Source: Acetobacteraceae bacterium (GTDB lineage: Bacteria; Pseudomonadota; Alphaproteobacteria; Acetobacterales; Acetobacteraceae). Taken from it: DNA of 41,723 bases. Both the position numbers and the translations under genes were made by a program. The notes under the pieces were generated by a model, which was not told the DNA's origin, searched no databases, and saw only the letters and a program-made list of their open reading frames with translations. Of this stretch, positions 6,787 through 13,947 are shown piece after piece. The stretch lies in NCBI GenBank assembly GCA_947371015.1, contig CANBNK010000034.1:1-41723 (forward strand), in the 5' to 3' direction. Position 1 is the stretch's first letter. The number at the start of each line of letters is the position of its first letter.

Positions 6787-6792
6787 ACATAG

Positions 6793-7647
6793 ATGGATCC
6801 GTTCCTGCTTGAAGCGCTGTTGAACGGCGTGCTGCTGGGGGGCGTCTTCGCGCTGCCGGCCTTGGGGCTGAACCTGGTGTTCGGCGTGGTGGACGTGGTG
6901 TGGCTTTGCTACGCCGAGCTGGTCATGATCGGCATGTATGCGGTGTGGTTCCTCTACACCCAGGCTGGCTGGCCGCTGCCCCTTGCCTTCGCGGCCTGCC
7001 TGCCGGTGGTGGCGGGCCTCGGCCTGGCGCTGCATGTGCTGGTGGTGCGGCCGCTGCTGACGGCGCCACCGATCAACCAGGTGCTGGCCACCGGCGGTGT
7101 GCTGTTCGTGCTGCAAGGCGCGGCGACGCTGGTGTTCAAGACCGATTTCCGTAGTCTCGGCGTCGATATGCCGCCGATGGAATTAGGCGACGTTTTTATT
7201 AGCGGCACCAAGCTGATCGCGTTCTGCGCCGCCCTGATTGGTGCGGCCTGCCTCTGGGCCTTCCTCAAGTTCACCTATGTCGGCACCGCCATCCGCGCCA
7301 TCGCCCGAGACCGGGAGGTGATGCCGCTGATGGGGGTGGACCCGAAGCGCATCTACCTGATCGCGTCCGGTGTCGGCGGCACGCTGGCGGGGTTGGCGGC
7401 CTGCCTGCTGGTGGTGCAGCTGGATGTGCATCCCTTCGTCGGGCTCAGCTTCGGGCCGATCACCTTCATGATCTGCGTGATGGGCGGCCTGGGGAACATG
7501 CTCGGCGGCTTCATCGCCGCCTTCCTGATGGGGCTGATCATCTCAATCGGCGGGTTCTATGGCAGCACGGAACTGTCCTACGTCATCGCCTTCGGATTCT
7601 TCATCCTGATGATGTTCATCCGTCCGCAGGGGCTGTTCGCACGATGA
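6793..7647 (+). CDS. livH: Branched-chain amino acid-type ABC transporter permease LivH
   Basis: A 284-aa integral membrane protein with about eight hydrophobic segments, opening MDPFLLEALLNGVLLGGVFA, the usual LivH start. The conserved cytoplasmic coupling region, with A-I-A-R-D-R-E (around residues 172-178) and a following G-V-D-P-K segment, is present and contacts the ATPase. Length is normal for the family. It follows livF after a 68-bp gap holding a structured repeat and a hairpin over its RBS, and its stop overlaps the livM start (ATGA). Confidence 0.93.
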   Translation: MDPFLLEALLNGVLLGGVFALPALGLNLVFGVVDVVWLCYAELVMIGMYAVWFLYTQAGWPLPLAFAACLPVVAGLGLALHVLVVRPLLTAPPINQVLATGGVLFVLQGAATLVFKTDFRSLGVDMPPMELGDVFISGTKLIAFCAALIGAACLWAFLKFTYVGTAIRAIARDREVMPLMGVDPKRIYLIASGVGGTLAGLAACLLVVQLDVHPFVGLSFGPITFMICVMGGLGNMLGGFIAAFLMGLIISIGGFYGSTELSYVIAFGFFILMMFIRPQGLFAR

Positions 7648-8600
7648 GCCGGCCCATCCCCACGCCACTCCCCTGGGCCATCGCGCTGTTGGCGCTGGCG
7701 GCGATTCCGCTATTCGGCCCACCGGACTATGTGCTGCACCTGCTGATCACCGCCACGCTGACCGCCATTGCCGGCACCGGCTGGGCGATGATGGGGCGGT
7801 TCGGCCTGGTCAGCTTCGGCCATGGCGCCTTCTTCGGCGCCGGCGCCTACACCATGGCGCTGCTGTGGAACCACCTTGGCGTCTCGCCCTGGCTGGGCAT
7901 TCCCGCGGGCATCGTCGTCGCTGTCTGTGCCGGCGTGATGCTGGGCTGGCCCTGCTTTCGGCTGCGCGTGGTCGGGCACTACTTCGCGCTGGTGACGCTG
8001 GCGGCTGGCGAGATCGTGCGGCTGCTGGTGACGGCGATGCGCGAAGAAACCGGCGGCAGCCTGGGCATGACACCGAACCGGGTGCCGCTGGACCATGGCT
8101 TCTGGGCCATGCAGTTCAGCAAGGCCGGCTTCTGGTGGCTGGTGCTGGGCTGCTGGGTGCTGGCACTGCTGGTCTGGTGGGCGCTGGACCGCTCCATGGC
8201 CTCCAAGGCGCTGGCCGCCATTGCCGAGGATGAGGACGCCGCGGCGTCCATCGGTATTCGCGTCACGCGGGAAAAGCTGATGGTCACCATGCTTTCGGTG
8301 GCGCTGGCGGCGCTGGCCGGGGCGCTGACCGCGCAGTACCGGATGTACCTCAGCCCGGAGAGCGTCTCCGGCCTCGGGCTGTCGTTGCAGATCGTGTTTG
8401 GCGCCATCGCCGGCGGCATGTACGCGCCGCTGGGGCCGACCATCGGCGCGGTGCTGACCATCGGGCTGGATGAGTCGCTGCGGGTGTTCTTCGGCACCGA
8501 ACTCACCGGGGCGGCGCCGTTCTTCTACGGCATCCTGCTGGTGATGTTCATGCTATTCCTGCCGCGCGGCATCGCCGGGCTGCTGGAGAAGAAGGGCTAG
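7644..8600 (+). CDS. livM: Branched-chain amino acid-type ABC transporter permease LivM
   Basis: A 318-aa permease with many hydrophobic segments. It has the LivM signature region GRFGLVSFGHGAFFGAGAYT (about residues 51-70) and the coupling stretch AIAEDEDAAASIGI. The last part (FMLFLPRGIAGLLEKKG) is the usual C-terminus. It is translationally coupled to livH and completes the LivKGFHM set. Its TAG stop is part of the CTAG that opens repeat copy 2. Confidence 0.93.
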   Translation: MSRPIPTPLPWAIALLALAAIPLFGPPDYVLHLLITATLTAIAGTGWAMMGRFGLVSFGHGAFFGAGAYTMALLWNHLGVSPWLGIPAGIVVAVCAGVMLGWPCFRLRVVGHYFALVTLAAGEIVRLLVTAMREETGGSLGMTPNRVPLDHGFWAMQFSKAGFWWLVLGCWVLALLVWWALDRSMASKALAAIAEDEDAAASIGIRVTREKLMVTMLSVALAALAGALTAQYRMYLSPESVSGLGLSLQIVFGAIAGGMYAPLGPTIGAVLTIGLDESLRVFFGTELTGAAPFFYGILLVMFMLFLPRGIAGLLEKKG

Positions 8601-8702
8601 CGTGTGATCGTCGCAGGCGGAATCGCCGAAGACGTGAATCACACGACAAAACAATGAGTTGGAGTCTGTCGGGCGCTGCTGTCTGCGCCTGACAGGCTCT
8701 AG
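8597..8702 (+). repeat. CTAG-bounded structured repeat, copy 2 (106 bp), inverted partner at 11119-11224
   Basis: The unit runs from the CTAG of the livM stop to the CTAG at 8699-8702. The first half folds as GTGTGAT...ATCACAC around CGTC...GACG and GGCG-GAAT-CGCC. The second half folds as GTCGGGCGC...GCGCCTGAC with one mismatch. By hand alignment it matches the reverse complement of 11119-11224 with about seven mismatches in 106 bp and no gaps. It may act as a terminator or mRNA-stabilising element for the liv operon. Confidence 0.8.
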
Positions 8703-8850
8703 CAGGCTGCGGAAATTCGATTTTCGGCACCGGACGCCGCAACATTGATTCGCGGCGCCGACGCGGAGCGACAGGAAGTTTCAGGCAAAGGCCCGGGCGG
8801 ATTCCATTGCAACCTTTGTTGCCCTTCCGTGGTAGAATTTCCGCAGCCTG
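8703..8850. mobile_element. MITE-like element, 148 bp, 16-bp terminal inverted repeats, CTAG target duplication
   Basis: CAGGCTGCGGAAATTC (8703-8718) and its perfect reverse complement (8835-8850) bound a 148-bp non-coding segment. CTAG flanks it on both sides (8699-8702 and 8851-8854). The related repeat copy at 11119-11224 has a single CTAG at the matching position, so the element appears to have inserted there and duplicated CTAG. A YTAR target of 4 bp is typical of the IS5 group, so an IS5-like transposase may mobilise it in trans (inference). No transposase is encoded. Confidence 0.8.
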
Positions 8851-8931
8851 CTAGCGACTGATCGCCGCCGGTGACATCACCGGCGGCGTGAATCGGCCGT
8901 CCGCGCGACAGCCAGCGTCTGGCAGACTCTA
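8851..8931 (+). repeat. CTAG-bounded structured repeat, copy 3 (81 bp)
   Basis: From CTAG 8851-8854 to CTAG 8928-8931 (the latter overlaps the minus-strand stop of the CnbZ-like gene). Its first 46 bp align with copy 2 without gaps. The inner stem changes from GGCG/CGCC to GGTG/CACC, a compensated change that supports a conserved fold. The stem GCCGCCGGTGA...TCACCGGCGGC is the strongest hairpin in the region. Confidence 0.7.
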
Positions 8932-9681
8932 GCCCGGCAGCACCCGCTCCACGGCCAGGCCACGGCAGTCCATTTCGTAGTCCAGGCCCTGGACCGGTGG
9001 GCGGCAGTATTGCCAGGTCAGGCCGTGGCGGGCGGCGCCGCGGCGGGTGATCTCATCGGCCAGGAAAGGGTGCAGGTCGAACACGGTGTAGGCCTGCACG
9101 CCCGTGGTCTCGGACCAGTTGTGACCCAGCGCGGCCATGCGGCGCTCCATCTCGCCCAGCACATACTGCGCCTTGGCGCGCAGACCAGCCGGGGAGGTAT
9201 CGCCGGGCGCCACCGTATGCGCGGCGTAGCTGCCTTTCCCCTCCACGCTTTCGCCACTGCCGGCGATGACGAAGCTGGGCGTGGCCGCCAGATCCGGCAC
9301 GGTGTAGCTGAAGGCGTGGAAGCTGGGTTCGGCCGGCGGCGCCAGCTCGGGGCAGACATTGCTGCGGGCCACCGGGTTCTCGCCCAGCTCCAGCAGGCCC
9401 CAGTCCTTGAGGATTGCGGCATAGCCATGGTTGAACTGCTCGAACCCGGTTTCGCTGAAGGGCGCGGGGGAGCGGAGTTCGCAGGCGCAGAAGGCGGCGC
9501 GCGGGCGGGAGAGTTGTTCCAGGTGGCGGGCGATGCGGCGCCAGCCCTCGGCCATCGGCACCGGCTCGGCAAAGCGGGCGCGCTCCAGGCGGAAGCCCGG
9601 CAGCGCGGCCACGCCCGCGGAATACTGGAACACGGCGGGAATGAAGCGGAACCCGCCGCTCGGGTATTCCATCACGGTCAT
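8929..9681 (-). CDS. CnbZ/RidA-like protein (putative aminomuconate-type deaminase family)
   Basis: A 250-aa soluble protein. The motifs FRFIPAVFQYSAGVAALPGF, AFCACELRSPAPF and NPVARSNVCPE, and a C-terminal half of YjgF/RidA character (YVLGEMERRMAALG, TGVQAYTVFDLHP), resemble the family annotated in databases as 2-amino-5-chloromuconate deaminase CnbZ. That name rests on resemblance from memory, and an enamine/imine deaminase role is inference. I chose the ATG at 9681, preceded by GAGGGCGC, over the upstream ATG at 9738. It stands alone on the minus strand, divergent from nothing nearby, and its stop lies in a CTAG of repeat copy 3. Confidence 0.7.
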   Translation of the reverse strand: MTVMEYPSGGFRFIPAVFQYSAGVAALPGFRLERARFAEPVPMAEGWRRIARHLEQLSRPRAAFCACELRSPAPFSETGFEQFNHGYAAILKDWGLLELGENPVARSNVCPELAPPAEPSFHAFSYTVPDLAATPSFVIAGSGESVEGKGSYAAHTVAPGDTSPAGLRAKAQYVLGEMERRMAALGHNWSETTGVQAYTVFDLHPFLADEITRRGAARHGLTWQYCRPPVQGLDYEMDCRGLAVERVLPG

Positions 9682-9796
9682 TGCAGCGCCCTCGGTTGCC
9701 TGGGCGGCCAGCAAAGCGCAGGCAGCGCCGATCGGCAACGACCGTGATGCAGGGTTGCCGCAGCGCCTGCGGTTCGGCGCTGCGGCAGCACGGCTG

Positions 9797-10054
9797 TTAC
9801 CAACTCTGGTGCAGGTTGTTGTTCAGCGCGTCGATCGGGTTGGCGGTATTGCGCGCCCGGCTCGGCTGGCTGAGATAGCTGCGCGAGCCATCCTCGTTGC
9901 GCTGCATGCCGCCGACGATGTTGCTGCTGCCGCCATAGACCCGGGTCTGCTCGGGCGTCCGGTTCACCAGCACCTGGCCGGGTTCGGCGGCTTGCGCGGC
10001 GGTGCCCAGCAGGCTGGTGGCGATCAGGGCGATGAATGCGAAGTGACGGATCAT
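9797..10054 (-). CDS. Small secreted hypothetical protein, 85 aa
   Basis: A signal peptide (MIRHFAFIALIATSLLGTAAQA, likely cut after AQA) is followed by about 63 mature residues rich in Asn, Ser and Arg (VYGGSSNIVGGMQRNEDGSR) with no Cys. RBS AGGAGA precedes the ATG at good spacing. It is transcribed away from the LysR gene at 10190, leaving a 135-bp divergent promoter region. I recognise no domain; small periplasmic proteins of this kind are common in Acetobacteraceae. The regulator next door may control it, which is inference from layout. Confidence 0.65.
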   Translation of the reverse strand: MIRHFAFIALIATSLLGTAAQAAEPGQVLVNRTPEQTRVYGGSSNIVGGMQRNEDGSRSYLSQPSRARNTANPIDALNNNLHQSW

Positions 10055-10176
10055 GACTGGATCTCCTGAGGAGGCGCCTGCCGGGCGAGGAGCCTATCCC
10101 CTTGCCAGTGGCGCCGTTGCCCAGGAAGATGTGGCCGCCGGGGGCCGCCGGCCAACGCAAGCCATGGATGCGTATT

Positions 10177-10191
10177 ATCCACCGCGTGGAT
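10177..10191. promoter_or_regulatory. Palindrome ATCCAC-CGC-GTGGAT at the LysR start, candidate operator
   Basis: ATCCAC (10177-10182) and GTGGAT (10186-10191) are perfect inverted repeats. The site overlaps the first possible ATG of the LysR gene (10190), as an autoregulatory operator might. It also hints that the second ATG (10202) could be the true start. Confidence 0.35.
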
Positions 10192-11122
10192 GCAACCGAC
10201 CATGCAACACCGCAGTGACGACAGCAGCCTGCGCCGGCTGGACCTGAACCTGCTGCCGGTCTTCGTGGCGCTGATGCGGGAGCGCAGCGTCACCCGGGCC
10301 GGGCGCGCGGTCTTCCTGTCGCAGTCTGCCACCTCCGCAGCGCTTGCCAGGCTGCGGGAAACCTTCCGCGATGAGTTGTTCATCCGCAGCGGCCGGGCGC
10401 TGGAGCCGACGCCGCGGGCCGAGGCGCTGATGGCGGAACTTGGCCCGGCGCTGCTGACCATCGCCGGCACGCTGAACGGCGCCACGCCGTTCGACCCCGC
10501 GGTGGATGCGCGCACCTTCCGCGTGGGCTGGAGCGACGACGTGGCGATTGCGGCGACGCCGCTGCTGGCGCGGCTGCGGGATACCGCGCCGCAGTGCCGC
10601 CTGGTGATCCGCAGCGCCAACTTCGCCACCATTCCGGCCATGCTTGCCTCCGGCGAGATCGGCACCGCGGTCGGTTTCATGAACGACGACCTGCCGGCGA
10701 CGGCGCGGCAGCGGGTGATCCGGCGCGGTGGGTTCCGGGTATTGCGGGACGCGGCGTCGCCGGTGGTGGACCTGGACAGCTATTGCGCCCGGCCGCATGT
10801 GCTCGTCACCGCACGCGGCGACCTGGCCGGCTTTGCCGACACCGCGCTGGAAAAGCTGGGCCGCAGCCGCCAGGTGGTGCTGGGACTGCCGGATTTCGGC
10901 CTGTTGTGGCGCGTCATCGTCGGCACCGACCTGCTGTGTACCGTCTCCGACGCGCTGGCGGATATCCTGATGGAACGCATCCACGAACGGGGACTGGCGG
11001 CTGACCCGCTGCCGTTTCCCTCACCGGCATCGGTGGTGCGGATGGCCTGGCGCGCGGCGCTGGACCAGGACCCCGCGGAGATCTGGCTGCGCGGGCAGAT
11101 CAACGCCGTGCTGGGGCGCTAG
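10190..11122 (+). CDS. LysR-family transcriptional regulator
   Basis: A 310-aa regulator. The N-terminal winged helix-turn-helix (about residues 14-72) reads LDLNLLPVFVALMRERSVTR, then SQSATSAALARLRETFRDEL and a linker helix. A periplasmic-binding-like effector domain fills the rest. The LNLL..F..L opening and FRDELFIRSGR motif fit the NodD/LeuO-like branch. The start is ATG 10190 or 10202; no clear RBS decides between them. The target may be the divergent small secreted protein or the CnbZ-like gene. Its TAG stop is in the CTAG that begins repeat copy 4. Confidence 0.88.
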   Translation: MQPTMQHRSDDSSLRRLDLNLLPVFVALMRERSVTRAGRAVFLSQSATSAALARLRETFRDELFIRSGRALEPTPRAEALMAELGPALLTIAGTLNGATPFDPAVDARTFRVGWSDDVAIAATPLLARLRDTAPQCRLVIRSANFATIPAMLASGEIGTAVGFMNDDLPATARQRVIRRGGFRVLRDAASPVVDLDSYCARPHVLVTARGDLAGFADTALEKLGRSRQVVLGLPDFGLLWRVIVGTDLLCTVSDALADILMERIHERGLAADPLPFPSPASVVRMAWRAALDQDPAEIWLRGQINAVLGR

Positions 11123-11224
11123 AGTCGGTCAGGCGCAGACAGCAGCGCCCGACAGACCCTAGCTCATTGTTTTGTCGTGTGATTCACGCCTTCGGCGATT
11201 CCGCCTGCGACGATCACACTCTAG
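11119..11224 (-). repeat. CTAG-bounded structured repeat, copy 4, inverted relative to copy 2
   Basis: Reverse-complement counterpart of 8597-8702, same length (106 bp), with CTAG at both ends and an internal CTAG at 11159-11162 where copy 2 has TTGG. It begins at the stop codon of the LysR gene. Together copies 2 and 4 form an inverted pair enclosing about 2.4 kb with three genes. Confidence 0.8.
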
Positions 11225-11496
11225 CGCCCGGGCGCCGGACCGTGCTGCCTGCCGATTGAACCGCGCGCTGGCTGCCCTGTTCTAGCACCCGGCCTGTTGA
11301 TTGAGAGAATCGTTCACCGCTTGCGGCGATGCTGCCGGGGCAGGCGGGGCGCCGACCTAAGCGGCAACAGGCCGGGCCGGTCAATCCGGTGGGCGGGCGG
11401 TTGTTCCGCTTCTATCGGACACGGGCTTGTGATTTATTGTGCAGTGCAGCGTGAGTGCAATGACCGCGCCGCCGGACGAAAAGGGCAACTCAGATC
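11225..11496. other. Leader region of the glycogen operon, no gene seen
   Basis: This stretch between repeat copy 4 and glgP has a further CTAG-bounded module (11221-11285) with the palindrome GCGCCCGGGCGC. After it comes a segment (about 11304-11334) that weakly resembles the inverted GATCG...GTGAATC repeat. An AT-richer stretch near 11425-11445 (cttgtgatttattgtg) could hold the glg promoter, but I cannot point to clear -35 and -10 boxes. A 69-codon frame at 11297-11506 lacks coding character. Confidence 0.4.
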
Positions 11497-13944
11497 GTGG
11501 ATATGATGGTGACCCTGAACCTGGACGCTCCGTCGCTGCGCGACGCGATCCTCCGCAAGCTGACCTTCGACCTGGGCAAGAGCCGGGAGGGTGCGCGCGA
11601 GCGTGACTGGTTCATGGCGACCGCCTTGGTGGTGCGCGACCACATCGTGGAACGCTGGCTGCACGGCACCCGCGCCGCGTATGAGACCGGCAGCAAACAG
11701 GTCTATTACCTCAGCCTGGAATTCCTGATCGGGCGGCTGCTGCGGGACGGCATCAGCAACCTGGGCCTGGGCCGCGCGATGAACGAGGCCTTCGCGCTGC
11801 TGGGGCTGGAATTCGAGCCGGTGCGCGAGGCCGAGCCGGATGCGGCGCTGGGCAATGGCGGGTTGGGCCGGCTGGCCGCCTGCTTCATGGAGAGCCTGGC
11901 GAGCCTGGGCATTCCCGCCTTCGGCTACGGCATCCGCTATGAGCACGGCCTGTTCCGCCAGATCATCCGCGACGGCAGCCAGCGGGAGTATCCGGAAGAC
12001 TGGCTGGCCAATGGCAACCCCTGGGAATTCGCCCGGCCGGAGATTGCCCACAGCATCGGCTTCGGCGGCACGGTGGAAGCGATACCGGTCTCCGACACGC
12101 GCATGCGCCATGTTTGGCAGCCGGCCGAGACGCTGCTGGCGGTGGCCTATGACACGCCGGTGGTGGGCTGGCGCGGCAAGCATGTGAACACGCTGCGGCT
12201 GTGGAGCGCGCGCGCCGTGGACCCGCTGCGGCTGGACGCCTTCAACCACGGCGACCATATCGGCGCGCTGGCCGACCGGGTCCGGCAGGAAAGCATCTGC
12301 AAGGTGCTGTACCCGTCCGACGAATCGCCGAACGGGCAGGAGTTGCGGCTGCGGCAGGAATACTTCTTCGCCTCGGCGGCCTTGCAGGACCTCGTGCGGC
12401 GGCACCTGCGCGTCTATGGCGACCTGCGCAGCCTGCCGGAGCGCGTGGCGATCCAGCTGAACGACACGCATCCCGCCATCGCCGTGGCGGAGCTGATGCG
12501 GATCTGCGTCGATCTGCACGACATTCCCTGGGCTGAGGCCTGGGATATCACCCAAGGCACCATCAGCTACACCAACCACACGCTGCTGCCGGAGGCGCTG
12601 GAAAGCTGGCCGGTGCCGCTGATGGAACGGCTGCTGCCGCGGCAGATGCAGATCATCTACCTGATCAACGCGCACCATCTGGACCAAGTGCGTGCGGCGC
12701 ATCCCGAAGATGGGCGGCTGCTCTCCTCGGTTTCGCTGATCGAGGAAAATCACGGCCGTCGCGTGCGCATGGGGCACCTGGCCTTCGTCGGCTCGCACAA
12801 GGTGAATGGCGTCTCGGCGCTGCATACCGAGTTGCTGAAGCAGACGGTGTTCCGCGACTTCAACATGCTGGCGCCGGGCCGGGTGGTGAACAAGACCAAT
12901 GGCGTGACCTTCCGCCGCTGGTTGCAGCAGGCTAATCCCGGGCTGACCGGGCTGCTGATGGAGACGATCGGGCCGAAGGTGCTGGACGATGCGAACCAGC
13001 TGGCGGCGCTGCGGCCCTTCGCCGCCGATGCCGCCTTCCGCGAGCGTTTCACCAAGGTGAAGCTGGCCAACAAGCAGGCCTTGGCGGCGCTGGTGAAGCA
13101 CCAGCTGGAAATCCGCATCGACCCGAACGCCATGTTCGACGTGCAGATCAAGCGCATCCACGAATACAAGCGCCAGCTGCTGAACCTGCTGGAGACGGTG
13201 GCGCTGTACGACGCCATCCGCGCCCAGCCGACCCGCAACTGGGTGCCGCGGGTCAAGATCTTCGCCGGCAAGGCGGCGGCGAGCTACCACCGCGCCAAGC
13301 TGATCATCAAGCTGGCCCATGACGTTGCCAAGGTGGTCAACAGCGATCCCACGGTGCGCAACCTGCTGAAGGTGGTGTTCCTGCCGAACTACAACGTGTC
13401 GCTGGCCGAGGTGATCGTGCCCGCCGCCGACCTGTCGGAGCAGATCAGCACCGCGGGCATGGAAGCGTCCGGCACCGGCAACATGAAGCTGGGGCTGAAT
13501 GGGGCGCTGACCATCGGCACGCTGGATGGTGCGAATGTGGAAATGCTGGAGCATGTCGGCGCCGAGAACATCCACATCTTCGGCATGACCACCGAGCAGG
13601 TGGCGGAGCGCCGCGCCGCCGGGCTGGATGGCGGCGATGCGGTGGCGCAGTCCTCCCGCCTGGCCGAGGTGCTGGAGGCGATCGAGAGCGGGGTGTTCTC
13701 GCCGGATGACCGCACCCGCTACCGCGACCTGGTGGGCGATTTGCGCGGCAGCGACTGGTTCATGGCCTCGGCCGACTTCGACGCCTACTACGCCGAGCAG
13801 CGCCTGGTGGATGACCGCTGGCGCGACAAGGCGGCCTGGGGCAAGGCGGCGGTGCTGAACACCGCGAACATGGGCTGGTTCTCCTCCGACCGGACCATCG
13901 CCGAATATGCCGAGGATATCTGGAACGTGCCGGTGAAGCGCTGA
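11497..13944 (+). CDS. glgP: Glycogen/starch/alpha-glucan phosphorylase
   Basis: An 815-aa GT35 phosphorylase that releases glucose-1-phosphate from alpha-1,4-glucan ends using PLP. The PLP lysine is K664 in GTGNMKLGLNGALTIGT. Other family motifs present are YYLSLEFLIGR, GNGGLGRLAACF, GYGIRYEHGLF and the phosphate site near RIHEYKRQLLN. The frame opens with GTG at 11497; ATGs at 11503 and 11506 are alternatives, and AAGGG near 11480 favours the GTG. Length is normal. It is first in a tight operon with the synthesis genes, so breakdown and synthesis of glycogen are co-expressed. It acts with the debranching fusion at the operon end. Confidence 0.96.
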   Translation: MDMMVTLNLDAPSLRDAILRKLTFDLGKSREGARERDWFMATALVVRDHIVERWLHGTRAAYETGSKQVYYLSLEFLIGRLLRDGISNLGLGRAMNEAFALLGLEFEPVREAEPDAALGNGGLGRLAACFMESLASLGIPAFGYGIRYEHGLFRQIIRDGSQREYPEDWLANGNPWEFARPEIAHSIGFGGTVEAIPVSDTRMRHVWQPAETLLAVAYDTPVVGWRGKHVNTLRLWSARAVDPLRLDAFNHGDHIGALADRVRQESICKVLYPSDESPNGQELRLRQEYFFASAALQDLVRRHLRVYGDLRSLPERVAIQLNDTHPAIAVAELMRICVDLHDIPWAEAWDITQGTISYTNHTLLPEALESWPVPLMERLLPRQMQIIYLINAHHLDQVRAAHPEDGRLLSSVSLIEENHGRRVRMGHLAFVGSHKVNGVSALHTELLKQTVFRDFNMLAPGRVVNKTNGVTFRRWLQQANPGLTGLLMETIGPKVLDDANQLAALRPFAADAAFRERFTKVKLANKQALAALVKHQLEIRIDPNAMFDVQIKRIHEYKRQLLNLLETVALYDAIRAQPTRNWVPRVKIFAGKAAASYHRAKLIIKLAHDVAKVVNSDPTVRNLLKVVFLPNYNVSLAEVIVPAADLSEQISTAGMEASGTGNMKLGLNGALTIGTLDGANVEMLEHVGAENIHIFGMTTEQVAERRAAGLDGGDAVAQSSRLAEVLEAIESGVFSPDDRTRYRDLVGDLRGSDWFMASADFDAYYAEQRLVDDRWRDKAAWGKAAVLNTANMGWFSSDRTIAEYAEDIWNVPVKR

Positions 13945-13947
13945 CCC

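Noticed and set aside
11297-11506. A 69-codon plus-strand frame before glgP
   Set aside because: Poor codon bias, Arg/Cys-rich product, no RBS; it covers repeat-like and leader DNA.
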